A stretch of DNA of 64,000 nucleotides, taken from Clostridiales bacterium. Lineage in GTDB: Bacteria > Bacillota > Clostridia > Oscillospirales > Oscillospiraceae. Under the pieces are notes generated by a model. It ran no database searches. It was not told the origin of the DNA and saw only the letters and a program-made list of their open reading frames with translations. A program made the translations under genes and the position numbers. Shown here piece by piece: positions 1 to 7,982 of this stretch. Location: contig JALFRA010000009.1 in NCBI GenBank assembly GCA_022785125.1, positions 33,254-97,253 of the forward strand, written 5' to 3'. Within the stretch, counting starts at the first letter, position 1. Each line of letters opens with the position of its first letter.

Positions 1-173
1 CCAACCTGGCCTCCGTTCCCACGGTGGAGGTGGGGGATGAGGTCGCCGTAGGTGACATCATCGGCTCGGTAGGGAATACCGCTATTGCCGAGAGTGCCCT
101 GGCCAGCCATCTGCATTTCAGCGTGGAGCGGGAGGGCCAGAGTGTGGACCCCATGGAACTGCTGAAGGGATAA
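1..173 (+). CDS. M23-family peptidase, C-terminal end only
   Basis: The last 56 codons of a gene that begins before the window. The reading frame gives a beta-rich stretch (VEVGDEVAVGDIIGSVG) followed by HLHFSV and VDPMELL, which is the closing part of an M23 (LytM-type) zinc endopeptidase domain. The HxH pair supplies metal and catalytic histidines, and the VDP motif is typical of the end of the fold. Such enzymes cut peptidoglycan cross-bridges outside the membrane. A degenerate, non-catalytic M23 protein as in SpoIIQ relatives cannot be excluded because the upstream metal-binding HxxxD motif is off the window. Confidence 0.8.
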   Translation, partial: NLASVPTVEVGDEVAVGDIIGSVGNTAIAESALASHLHFSVEREGQSVDPMELLKG

Positions 174-176
174 CGG

Positions 177-208
177 AAAAGAGCGCGCTGTGCAGCGCGC
201 TCTTTTTG
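177..208. terminator. Bidirectional rho-independent terminator
   Basis: A GC-rich inverted repeat (AGAGCGCGCTG / CAGCGCGCTCT) with A's on the left and TTTTT on the right. It sits between the convergent M23 gene and the minus-strand symporter gene and can serve both. Confidence 0.85.
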
Positions 209-211
209 TTG

Positions 212-1579
212 TCAGCGATGCAGCTGATCCCCGGAGCCGCGGGTGATCCTGACCACCAGGCCGTTGAGCGCCAGCAGACCAATCAGGTTGGGCAGCACCA
301 TCAGACCGTTGAACATATCCGACAGGTTCCACACCAGGTCTACCTTCTGTGTGGAGCCGATCACGATAAACACCACCACGATAACAGCGTATACTCTGGT
401 GGCTTTCTTTCCGAAAAGGGCCTTCACATTGATCTCGCCGAAGAAATACCAGCCGATGATGGTGGAGAAGGCAAAGAACAGCATACAAATGGCCACAAAG
501 GCGTTGCCGAAGGAGCCGAAGGCAGCATTGAAGGCGGCCTGGGCCAGAGCGGTGCCCTGAAGGGGACCGTTCACAGGCTGAAGCATCCCGGAGGAGATGA
601 TGACCAGGGCAGTCAGGGTGAGCACCACAAAGGTGTCGATAAACACGCCCATCATGGCGATGATACCCTGATCCTGGGGCTTTTCCACCTTGGCCAAAGC
701 GTGGGCGTGGGGGGTGGAGCCCATACCGGCTTCGTTGGAAAACAGACCCCGGGCCACGCCGTACCGCATGGCCTCCCGCATACTCAGACCCAGAGCGCCG
801 CCAAACACCGCCTGGGGGTCAAAGGCACACACGAAGATGGAGCGAAGGGCGGAGAGCAGAGTTTCGTGGTTGATGCACAGGATGATGATGCAGCCTACGA
901 TGTAGAAAAAGGCCATGATGGGGACGATCTTTTCGGTGAAGGAGGCGATGCGCCGCACACCGCCCAGGAAGATAAAGGCGGCAATGACTGCCACCACAAC
1001 GCCTACCACCAGCTTGGGAATGCCGAAGGCAGTGTGGAAGGCGTCGCCGATGGAGTTGGACTGGACCATATTGCCCATAAAACCCAGGGCCAGGATAATG
1101 GCGATAGCAAAAAAGCCGGACAGGAACTTGCCGAACTTGCCCCGGAAGGCCGCCCGGATGTAGTAGAGGGGGCCGCCGGTCACATGGCCGTCGGCGTCGG
1201 TGGTGCGGAATTTCTGGGCCACCACGGCCTCGGAATAGATGGTGGCCATACCGAAGAAAGCAGACAGCCACATCCAGAAAATAGCGCCGGGGCCGCCGGA
1301 ATACAGGGCGGTGGCGCAGCCGGTGATGTTGCCGGTGCCCACCTGGGCGGCAATGGCGGTGGTCAGGGCCTGGAAGGAGGACATACCCTCCTTGCCCGCC
1401 CGCGCGCCCTTCATGGAAAAGCCGCCGAACAGCCGGCGCATTCCTTCGCCGAATTTACGCAGCTGGATAAAACCCAGACGTACCGTAAAGAAAATACCGG
1501 TGGCTACCAGCAAAAAGAGCAGCGCATAGTCCCACAGCACGGTGTTGACCGCGCCCACCAGTCCTTCGATCCATTCCAT
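212..1579 (-). CDS. Alanine/glycine:cation symporter (AGCS family)
   Basis: A 455-residue polytopic membrane protein of the sodium:alanine symporter family, which imports alanine and/or glycine with Na+ (or H+). The AGCS signature GLFSNEAGMGSTPHAHA is present, along with QVGTGNITGCATAL near residue 95 and several hydrophobic helices. Length is normal for the family. I chose the ATG at 1579 because GAGGAGAG lies just upstream; the open frame continues further but only through the riboswitch leader. The gene stands alone behind a glycine riboswitch, so glycine is the likely substrate and inducer. Confidence in family is high, in exact substrate moderate. Confidence 0.95.
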   Translation of the reverse strand: MEWIEGLVGAVNTVLWDYALLFLLVATGIFFTVRLGFIQLRKFGEGMRRLFGGFSMKGARAGKEGMSSFQALTTAIAAQVGTGNITGCATALYSGGPGAIFWMWLSAFFGMATIYSEAVVAQKFRTTDADGHVTGGPLYYIRAAFRGKFGKFLSGFFAIAIILALGFMGNMVQSNSIGDAFHTAFGIPKLVVGVVVAVIAAFIFLGGVRRIASFTEKIVPIMAFFYIVGCIIILCINHETLLSALRSIFVCAFDPQAVFGGALGLSMREAMRYGVARGLFSNEAGMGSTPHAHALAKVEKPQDQGIIAMMGVFIDTFVVLTLTALVIISSGMLQPVNGPLQGTALAQAAFNAAFGSFGNAFVAICMLFFAFSTIIGWYFFGEINVKALFGKKATRVYAVIVVVFIVIGSTQKVDLVWNLSDMFNGLMVLPNLIGLLALNGLVVRITRGSGDQLHR

Positions 1580-1611
1580 TGTACTCTCTCCTCGTCTCTT
1601 GGGATTGCGGC

Positions 1612-1652
1612 AAAGAAAAGGGCCAAACCGCACGCACTGCGGTTTGGCCCTG
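1612..1652 (-). terminator. Expression-platform terminator of the glycine riboswitch
   Basis: On the minus strand a stem AGGGCCAAACCGCA / TGCGGTTTGGCCCT is followed by TTTTC. It lies between the glycine aptamers and the symporter start, so read-through past it probably depends on glycine binding (inferred ON switch). Confidence 0.75.
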
Positions 1653-1691
1653 AAATACAAGCAGAAAGACATCCGGTACACCGGATGCCGC

Positions 1692-1888
1692 TGTCCTTCA
1701 CTCTGTCCTTTTGCCTGAGAGATTCGTGCCCCGTGGGGGCGCGTTGCACCTTCGGCATCCCCGCTGGGGGGACTTCTCCAGAGCCACATCCATCCACAGT
1801 CCTCATTTCCCGGGGGAAACGCCTGAGAGTTTTGCTCCTTCGGCAAGCCGTCGGCTTTTTCCTGTGGACTTCCTTTGTCGCTATGCGG
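1692..1888 (-). ncRNA. Tandem glycine riboswitch
   Basis: Read on the minus strand, two copies of the glycine aptamer core are visible: GCCGAAGGAGCAAAACTCTC-AGG and, about 85 nt downstream, GCCGAAGGTGCAA ... AATCTCTCAGGCAAAAGGACAG. These are the conserved junction sequences of the gcvT-type (glycine) riboswitch in its two-aptamer form. The RNA leads directly into the AGCS amino acid symporter. Outer boundaries are approximate. Confidence 0.93.
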
Positions 1889-1920
1889 CGGACGAATGTC
1901 CATCCGATTTGATATGCAGA

Positions 1921-1949
1921 ACTATAGCACGGGATGGGCCCTTTGTCAA
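1921..1949 (-). promoter_or_regulatory. SigA-type promoter for the riboswitch-symporter transcript
   Basis: Minus strand: TTGACA (1944-1949), 17-bp spacer, TATAGT (1921-1926). Transcription would start about 25 nt before the first glycine aptamer. Confidence 0.8.
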
Positions 1950-2070
1950 GCCCTTCCAGACTGCCGGAACGGGATGGAAAAAAGAGGAATTCCTGCGACA
2001 AGAAACGTACACATTTTCCATGCCGGTGGGCATATACTGATATGTACATCACCGGGAAGGAGGGAGTCAA

Positions 2071-2178
2071 ATGAAGCAGTACCCGCATGATGATACCATT
2101 CAGCCCGCCGGTCCCAGCGGAGACGTAGATGATCTGATCTTCTGTGCCGATCCGGCCTGGTCCGCCAGCAGCCGATAA
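2071..2178 (+). CDS. Orphan 35-residue small protein
   Basis: ATG at 2071 preceded by GGAAGGAGGGAG, encoding an acidic 35-residue peptide (MKQYPHDDTIQPAGPSG...DDLIFCADPAWSASSR) with one cysteine and no membrane segment. A clear terminator begins at its stop codon, so it has the anatomy of a complete independent gene. TATACT at 2034-2039 could be a -10 box. I recognise no family. A strong ribosome binding site and immediate terminator argue that it is translated; the short length keeps confidence moderate. Confidence 0.5.
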   Translation: MKQYPHDDTIQPAGPSGDVDDLIFCADPAWSASSR

Positions 2179-2207
2179 AAACCGCCCGCCTTCGGGCGGT
2201 TTTTTGG
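2178..2207 (+). terminator. Rho-independent terminator
   Basis: ACCGCCCG-CCTT-CGGGCGGT followed by TTTTT, directly after the 35-codon ORF and before the prfB promoter. Confidence 0.9.
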
Positions 2208-2217
2208 TGCCCTTCTC

Positions 2218-2246
2218 TTTACATCGGCCCTGCCGTTGGGTATAAT
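2218..2246 (+). promoter_or_regulatory. SigA-type promoter of prfB
   Basis: TTTACA (2218-2223), 17-bp spacer, TATAAT (2241-2246), about 35 nt before the prfB start. Confidence 0.8.
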
Positions 2247-2280
2247 AATATGGCTATTTTACGGAAATGAGAGTGGATCT

Positions 2281-3402
2281 ATGTTACAGTTTGATGAATA
2301 TAAGGTAAAGCTCAACAACCTGCGGCCCGAGCTGGAGGAGCTGGAGCAGGCGTTGGGTCTGGAGGCTGCCCGGCGGGAGGCCGAGATGCTGGAGTCGGAG
2401 TCCGCCTCAGACGGCTTCTGGGACAACCTGGAGAAGGCCCAGAAGGTGCAGCAGCGTGTGAAGAACCTGCGGGACAAGATCGAGGGTCAGGAGAAGCGCC
2501 AGAGCCAGTGGGAGGATTTGATGACCCTGTGCGAGCTGGGCAATGAGATGGAGGACGAGAGCCTGGTGCCCGAGCTGGAGGAGGGCTTTGCCAAGCTGCA
2601 GGCCGATATGGAGGAGGCCAAGCTGTCCACCCTCTTCACCGGCGAGTACGATAACTCCAACGCCATCCTCACCTTCCACGCCGGCGCCGGCGGCACCGAG
2701 GCCCAGGACTGGGCACAGATGCTCTTCCGGATGTATACCCGCTGGGCCGAGCGACACGGCTTCACCTGCAAGACCCTGGACTATCTGGACGGTGATGAGG
2801 CCGGTCTGAAGAGCGCCACCATCCTCATCGAGGGCGAGAACGCCTACGGCCATCTGCGCAGCGAGCACGGCGTGCACCGGCTGGTGCGGGTATCCCCCTT
2901 TGACGCCAACGCCCGGCGGCAGACCTCCTTTGCCGCCATTGAGGTTATGCCCGACCTGCCCGAGGACGCCGATGTGGAGATCCGGCCCGAGGACTACGAG
3001 ATGCAGGTGTTCCGTTCCTCCGGCGCCGGCGGTCAGCACATCAACAAGACCTCCTCTGCTGTTCGTCTGATCCACCATGCCACCGGCATTGTGGTGTCCT
3101 GTCAGACCGAGCGCAGCCAGTTCCAGAACAAGGACACCTGTTTGCGGATGCTGCGGGCCAAGCTGGTGGAGCTGAAGATGCAGCAGCACGCCGAGAAGAT
3201 TTCCGACATCAAGGGCGTGCAGCTGAAGATCGAGTGGGGTAGCCAGATCCGATCCTATGTATTCATGCCCTATCAGCTGGTGAAGGACAACCGCACCGGC
3301 TACGAGACCAGCAACGTCAACGGTGTCATGGACGGCGATCTGGACGGCTTCATTAATGCCTATCTGAAGGCGGAGGCTACCGGCAACTGGGCGGAAAAGT
3401 GA
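2281..3402 (+). CDS. prfB: Peptide chain release factor 2
   Basis: A 373-residue class I release factor that reads UGA and UAA stop codons and triggers peptidyl-tRNA hydrolysis on the ribosome. The codon-reading tripeptide SPF is at about 205-207 (the RF2 type, not the PxT of RF1) and the catalytic GGQ at about 250-252 in SSGAGGQHINKTSSAVR. The start at 2281 (MLQFDEYKVKLNN) matches family N-termini. Unlike most RF2 genes, it has no in-frame TGA or CTTTGAC slippery site near codon 25, so it is read in one frame without the autoregulatory +1 shift. A glycosyltransferase gene follows 27 nt later. Confidence 0.97.
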   Translation: MLQFDEYKVKLNNLRPELEELEQALGLEAARREAEMLESESASDGFWDNLEKAQKVQQRVKNLRDKIEGQEKRQSQWEDLMTLCELGNEMEDESLVPELEEGFAKLQADMEEAKLSTLFTGEYDNSNAILTFHAGAGGTEAQDWAQMLFRMYTRWAERHGFTCKTLDYLDGDEAGLKSATILIEGENAYGHLRSEHGVHRLVRVSPFDANARRQTSFAAIEVMPDLPEDADVEIRPEDYEMQVFRSSGAGGQHINKTSSAVRLIHHATGIVVSCQTERSQFQNKDTCLRMLRAKLVELKMQQHAEKISDIKGVQLKIEWGSQIRSYVFMPYQLVKDNRTGYETSNVNGVMDGDLDGFINAYLKAEATGNWAEK

Positions 3403-3429
3403 TCCGCCGAAGGAAAAGGAGAATTTGCC

Positions 3430-4536
3430 ATGCGCAAGGTACTCTATCTGCTCAACTATGCGGGTAAGGCGGGGACGGAGCGGTATGTGGAAACTCTGGT
3501 GAAGTACCTCTCTGCCGACGGATTGGTGCAGCCCTTCTTTGCCTATAACGAGGGCGGGCTGCTGGTGGAGCGGCTGGAGGCCATGGGAGTCCCCTGCCGA
3601 CAGGTCACCATGCGCCGCCGGTTCGACAAGGGGGCCGCCAAGGCCCTGGCCGACCTGTGCCGGGAGTGGGACATCGATCTCATCCACTGCCATTACCTGC
3701 GGGAACACTATACCGCCCTGCTGGCCAAAAAGTACAACAAAAAGATCCGGGTGGTATATACCAACCACTTTGTCCTGGCCAATGATTTCATTACCCGTCT
3801 GTCCAACCGCTGGATGGACAAGCGGCAGGATCAGATGATCGCCGTGTGCAACAAGGGTAAGGAGCAGCTCATTGCCAACGGCTGGAGCGGCGACCGGATC
3901 CAGGTGATTTTCAACGCGGTGGATCTGGAAGCCTGGGCGGGGGACCGCTCGGAATCCACCCTTCGCTCCGAGTTGGGCCTGCCGGAGGACCGGTTTGTCA
4001 TGCTGTGCGCCTCCCGCTTTGCCGACGACAAGGGACACAAGTACCTGATTGACTCGGTGAAGCGGCTGACCGAACTGACGGACAAGCCCTTTACCCTGGT
4101 ACTGGCGGGAGACGGCCCCCTACTGGAGCCCTCCAAGGCTCAGGTCAAGGAGATGGGGCTGGAGGAGCAGGTAAAGTTCATCGGCTTCCGCAAGGATATC
4201 AAGAACCTGTACAAGGGCTCCGATCTGTATGTCAACTCCTCTCAGCATGAGGCCCTGTCCTTCCTCATCATCGAGGCCATGGCCGCCGGCCTGCCGGTGA
4301 TCGCCACCGATATGGGCGGCAATTCGGACATTGTCAATGACGAGGCGGGCTGCGGCCTGCTGGTGACCTACGACGATCCCGACTCCATGGCGGGGGCCAT
4401 GAAGCGGTTCCTGGAGGACCCGGATTTTAGCGCGGCCTGCCGGGAGAATGCCCTGCGGACCATCGAGGAGAAGTTCGAGATCCACAAGATGGCCAAGGTT
4501 ACCTATGGTGTGTACGAAAAAGCTCTTCACGACTGA
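3430..4536 (+). CDS. Family 4 glycosyltransferase (GT-B fold)
   Basis: A 368-residue soluble or membrane-associated sugar transferase. The N-terminal half has the GT4 acceptor-domain pattern (LNYAGKAGTERYVETLVKYL near residue 8, then IHCHYLREHYTALLA), and the C-terminal half the nucleotide-sugar site with LVLAGDGPL, KFIGFRKDIKNLYKGSDLYVNSS and the EALSFLIIEAMAAGLPVIAT loop containing the E-x7-E motif. AAGGAGAA precedes the ATG. The next gene is an O-antigen-ligase-like protein 19 nt downstream, so both probably work on a cell-surface polysaccharide or glycolipid. Sugar and acceptor are unknown. Confidence 0.9.
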   Translation: MRKVLYLLNYAGKAGTERYVETLVKYLSADGLVQPFFAYNEGGLLVERLEAMGVPCRQVTMRRRFDKGAAKALADLCREWDIDLIHCHYLREHYTALLAKKYNKKIRVVYTNHFVLANDFITRLSNRWMDKRQDQMIAVCNKGKEQLIANGWSGDRIQVIFNAVDLEAWAGDRSESTLRSELGLPEDRFVMLCASRFADDKGHKYLIDSVKRLTELTDKPFTLVLAGDGPLLEPSKAQVKEMGLEEQVKFIGFRKDIKNLYKGSDLYVNSSQHEALSFLIIEAMAAGLPVIATDMGGNSDIVNDEAGCGLLVTYDDPDSMAGAMKRFLEDPDFSAACRENALRTIEEKFEIHKMAKVTYGVYEKALHD

Positions 4537-4555
4537 TTCCAAGGAGTAAAACCTG

Positions 4556-6088
4556 ATGTCTATCGCAAAAAACAGCCTGTTTCTTCGCTTCTTCCTGGCT
4601 TTCTGGCTGGGAATCCGGCAGGCCTGGGCGGGCAGTCTGCCCGGACGGGCCTGTGCGGGCCTGGAGCGGTGGTTTACCCGTCAGCTGCGGGGAAGCGTTC
4701 TCTTCCGTTTTGCCTGGCGGGAGGGGACCATCCCCAAGGCCTGGCCGGACAGCTTGTCCTGTCAGCTCTTTACCGGCATCATCAACATCCCGTGCGCCAT
4801 CTGTAAGTGGCTCTACAAGATCGGCCGCCCGGTCTGGGACGGCAGCCTGTTCTGCCGCTTCCTGGGGGCTGTAGGTGGGGCCGGATTCTTCTTCCTGGGC
4901 CTGTTCATGCTGGTGATGCTGGTGGCCCCCCATGAGATGTGGAACAATACCTACGGTCTGCTGGGCGCGGTGGCCGTCACCGGACTGTTCATCATCGGCA
5001 GCGCCTCCCGGGCCAAGGACCGGCTGGAGCTGGATACGCTGGGGCCCTATATGAGCCTCTATATGGCCTTCATCTGCATTGCCCTGGCCGGGTCCATTGC
5101 CACCCGCCTGTCCATGCGCTTCTTCGCCTTCCACATCACCGCGTTCCTGCTGGTGCTGCTGGTGGTGAGCACCGTGCGGAAGTATGAGCAGCTCCAGCTG
5201 ATGGTGGCCCTGGCGGTGCTGGGCATCTCCATCGCCTCCATTTATGGCTGCTATCAGGGATATATCGGCGTGGAGGTAGTGGCCTCCCAGCAGGATATGA
5301 CCGTCAACGCCGGTATGCCCGGCCGTATCTATTCCTTCTTTGACAATCCCAACAACTTTGCCGAACAGCTGGTGATGCTGCTGCCCCTGGATCTGGCCCT
5401 CTTCCTTAACTCCCGCTGGCGGGGGAAGATCCTCTCCCTGCTCTCCCTGTGCGTGGGCGTGGTGGCCATCGGTCTTACCTACGGCCGCTCCTGCTGGATC
5501 GGTCTGGCCCTGGCGGTGGTGGTGTTCCTGGCCCTCACCGACTGGCGGTGGGTGCCCCTGTTTATCGTGGCCGGACTGCTGGCCATCCCCTTCCTGCCCG
5601 AGACCATCTACAACCGGATCCTTACCATCACCAACACTCAGGACAGTTCCACCCAGTATCGCTTTGAGATCTACAATACCACCAGCAACCTGATGCAGGA
5701 CCACTGGGTCAAGGGCATCGGACTGGGTACCGACGTGATGAAAGAGGTATTCCAGACCTATCCCACCAACTTTGACGGCACCTATCCCATCCACACCCAC
5801 AACAATTACCTGCAGATGTGGGCGGAGACGGGTATCTGGGGCGTGATCTCCTTCCTGGCCCTGCTGCTCTACCAGCTCAAGAGCGGCGTGAAGGCCTTCC
5901 GGGCCGCTCTGGACAAGCGCACCAAGCGGATGCTGGCGGCAGCCCTGGGCGCCTTCTGCGGCATCCTGGTGGTGAGCGTAGCCGAGTATACCTGGTTCTA
6001 TCCCCGCAATATGTTCACCTATTGGTTCCTCTTCGGCGTCATCGCCGCCTGCGTCAAGCTGGTCAGACAGGAACAGAAAAAGGCATAA
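4556..6088 (+). CDS. O-antigen ligase / polymerase-like membrane protein
   Basis: A 510-residue polytopic protein of the Wzy/WaaL (Wzy_C) type. After a roughly 95-residue cytosolic-looking N-terminus rich in W and R, about ten hydrophobic helices follow. The conserved extracytoplasmic loop is present (IYNTTSNLMQDHWVKGIGLG and, near residue 412, HTHNNYLQMWAETGIWG), with the histidine expected in this family. Members ligate or polymerise lipid-linked glycans at the outer face of the membrane. It is apparently co-transcribed with the GT4 gene 19 nt upstream and possibly with prfB. Which polymer it handles cannot be told. Confidence 0.88.
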   Translation: MSIAKNSLFLRFFLAFWLGIRQAWAGSLPGRACAGLERWFTRQLRGSVLFRFAWREGTIPKAWPDSLSCQLFTGIINIPCAICKWLYKIGRPVWDGSLFCRFLGAVGGAGFFFLGLFMLVMLVAPHEMWNNTYGLLGAVAVTGLFIIGSASRAKDRLELDTLGPYMSLYMAFICIALAGSIATRLSMRFFAFHITAFLLVLLVVSTVRKYEQLQLMVALAVLGISIASIYGCYQGYIGVEVVASQQDMTVNAGMPGRIYSFFDNPNNFAEQLVMLLPLDLALFLNSRWRGKILSLLSLCVGVVAIGLTYGRSCWIGLALAVVVFLALTDWRWVPLFIVAGLLAIPFLPETIYNRILTITNTQDSSTQYRFEIYNTTSNLMQDHWVKGIGLGTDVMKEVFQTYPTNFDGTYPIHTHNNYLQMWAETGIWGVISFLALLLYQLKSGVKAFRAALDKRTKRMLAAALGAFCGILVVSVAEYTWFYPRNMFTYWFLFGVIAACVKLVRQEQKKA

Positions 6089-6095
6089 CGAATAT

Positions 6096-6142
6096 AAGCA
6101 CAAAAAAGCGTCTGCCTCGGCAGACGCTTTTTTGTGCTTTTG
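6096..6142. terminator. Bidirectional terminator
   Basis: A 20-bp inverted repeat (AAAAAAGCGTCTGC - CTCG - GCAGACGCTTTTTT) between the convergent ligase-like gene and the minus-strand desulfidase gene. Confidence 0.93.
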
Positions 6143-6146
6143 TTGT

Positions 6147-7427
6147 TTAGCAGGGCTCCCGGGTCATCATTTCCAGGATCACATGGTCGGTCTCCCGCAT
6201 ACCCTGGCGGCCCAGCTCGCCTATATTCTGAATGGTGAGCTCCACGCCATCGCTGATGATGCCGTCGCCGGTGCGGAATTCCTGACCGTTCTGGTACATC
6301 TGATAGCCGAAGATACCGGCCTCCACCGCCATGCTGATCTTGGCGGCGCAGCTGGATTTGGCCCCGTCGCACACCACGCCGGAGTGGAAGGCCAGGGCGT
6401 TGACGATAGTGTGCTTCACCTGATCGTAACCGCCGCCCAGCAGATAGCAGATACCGGCGCCCGCCCCCGCTCCGGCGCTTACCGCGCCGCAGAAGGCGGA
6501 CAGGCGTCCGATGTAGGTTTTTTGGTGGATGGTGCACAGGTCGGATACCGCCAGCGCCCGGTACATCCGCTCCTCGGGAATGCCCAGAGAACGGGCGTAC
6601 TCGATGACGGGCACTGAGGCGGTGATGCCCTGGTTGCCGCTGCCGGAGACAATGACCACCGGCATCTCGCAGCCGTTCATCCGGGCATCCGACCCGGCGG
6701 CCGCCTTGGCCCGGGCCCGCCGCTCCAGGGAGGCCTCGGTGCTCATGAGCACCTTGCCCACATTGGCCCCGTAGGCGTGGAGCAGACCCTCCTCCGCAAT
6801 GGCCATGTTGTATTGGATCTGGGGATCCAGCATGGGACGCAGGTCATCCACATCCACGCTGTCGGCAAAGTCCACGATCTCCTGAATGGAGAGAATGGAG
6901 CGGTCGGTGAGGGCGGTCTCCTGCTCTCCCTTCACCGGAATGTCAATCTCCTTTATTCCGTCCTTCTCCAGCAGCACGATGTTGGTGTGGTAGTTGGCGA
7001 TGCGCAGGGTGACGGTGTGGCCACCGCCGGTGAGGGTGATGGTATAGTCGAAAGTCAGGGGGGTGTCGGCCAGATGGACCCCGATGGGGTGGGACTGGAG
7101 AAAGTCTGCTATTTCCGCCTTCTGCTCCTCCGTCACAACCGAAATGACTTCCAGTACCTTGTCCGGGTCGCCGGCCACCAGTCCGGCGGTAACGGCGGCG
7201 GGGATACCCTTCAGCCCGCCGGTGTTGGGAACGATGACGCTCTTCACGTTCTTGATCAGGTTGCCGCTGACCTGCACGGACACGGCCTCGGGCAGGCAGC
7301 CCAGGGCCCGGCGGGCCACCGACGCGCCATAGGCCAGGGCGATGGGCTCGGTGCAGCCCATGGCGGGGACCAGCTCTTCCCGCAGAATCTGCAGGTAAGC
7401 TTGATAGTGGGGATCGCTTTTCTTCAT
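6147..7427 (-). CDS. L-cysteine desulfidase family protein (UPF0597/CyuA-like)
   Basis: A 426-residue enzyme of the L-cysteine desulfidase / serine dehydratase alpha-like family, which uses an oxygen-sensitive 4Fe-4S cluster to break L-cysteine into sulfide, ammonia and pyruvate. The hallmark MGCTEP motif with the first cluster cysteine is at residue 25. Further cysteines are found in the conserved C-terminal part (SDLCTIHQKTYIGRLSAFCG and FHSGVVCDGAKSSCAAKI). It is related to the alpha subunit of L-serine dehydratase, so some members may act on serine. Single gene, convergent with the upstream surface-polysaccharide genes; GGAAGGAAG lies upstream of the start. Confidence 0.88.
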   Translation of the reverse strand: MKKSDPHYQAYLQILREELVPAMGCTEPIALAYGASVARRALGCLPEAVSVQVSGNLIKNVKSVIVPNTGGLKGIPAAVTAGLVAGDPDKVLEVISVVTEEQKAEIADFLQSHPIGVHLADTPLTFDYTITLTGGGHTVTLRIANYHTNIVLLEKDGIKEIDIPVKGEQETALTDRSILSIQEIVDFADSVDVDDLRPMLDPQIQYNMAIAEEGLLHAYGANVGKVLMSTEASLERRARAKAAAGSDARMNGCEMPVVIVSGSGNQGITASVPVIEYARSLGIPEERMYRALAVSDLCTIHQKTYIGRLSAFCGAVSAGAGAGAGICYLLGGGYDQVKHTIVNALAFHSGVVCDGAKSSCAAKISMAVEAGIFGYQMYQNGQEFRTGDGIISDGVELTIQNIGELGRQGMRETDHVILEMMTREPC

Positions 7428-7715
7428 GAACGGTTCTTCCTTCCCGCGGCTCCCAAGGGAGCGCGCTTTTTCCTGTTATCTACATGATATCCGACCTTTC
7501 CGCTGTTGTAAAGAGGTCCTTTCCATCTCAGGAAGGGACCTCCCTATTTTGACGGAAGTTTGGAATTTAAAAAATTTTTTCCTTCGGTGTATGCTGCCGT
7601 CCAACTTTTGGGGGTGGAACCGCTAAAAGTGAAGAGACAATGAAGACTCTTCCAACAGCGAGCGGGGCGATACAGGGATGGGACGGCCGCGCCGGTAAAA
7701 AAGGAGGTGAACGGG

Positions 7716-7982
7716 ATGGCCAAATTGCAGGAATTATCCGGGCAGTATCGGGAGGCGGCCGCCCGGCTGAGACTGAGGCTGGAGGCGGCAAAAGAGCGCC
7801 TGGAGAGCCAGGAGGGAGCGGAGCGGCAGGTGACCAACCGGGAGATCCTGATGCTGCGGGAGATGCTGCGGGAGATGCGGGAGCTGCGGCAGCTGTCGGA
7901 GGAATACTACACCCGGCCGAGAAGCGGGAAATATACCACTGCCGACCTGATCGCGCCCCGGGTCAACGAGGAGAAGCGATGA
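7716..7982 (+). CDS. Small coiled-coil protein of a phage-like module
   Basis: An 88-residue, strongly charged, probably fully helical protein (repeated REM/REL heptads between residues 15 and 70). The ATG at 7716 is preferred over the GTG at 7707 because AAGGAGG at 7701-7707 has ideal spacing to it. Its stop overlaps the start of the next gene (ATGA at 7979-7982), so the two are translationally coupled. I recognise no family. Position before a sigma-like protein and an XkdX-like peptide suggests a remnant of a phage or phage-derived element. Confidence 0.65.
   Translation: MAKLQELSGQYREAAARLRLRLEAAKERLESQEGAERQVTNREILMLREMLREMRELRQLSEEYYTRPRSGKYTTADLIAPRVNEEKR

Noticed and set aside
206..1912. 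A 568-codon open frame on the plus strand over the symporter and its riboswitch
   Set aside because: Composition (H, G, Q-rich) is that of an antisense shadow; the minus strand holds the real transporter and a riboswitch.
7640..7978. Upstream extension of the double-HTH protein
   Set aside because: The frame overlaps the well-supported 88-residue gene and lacks a ribosome binding site; the ATGA overlap at 7979 is the natural start.
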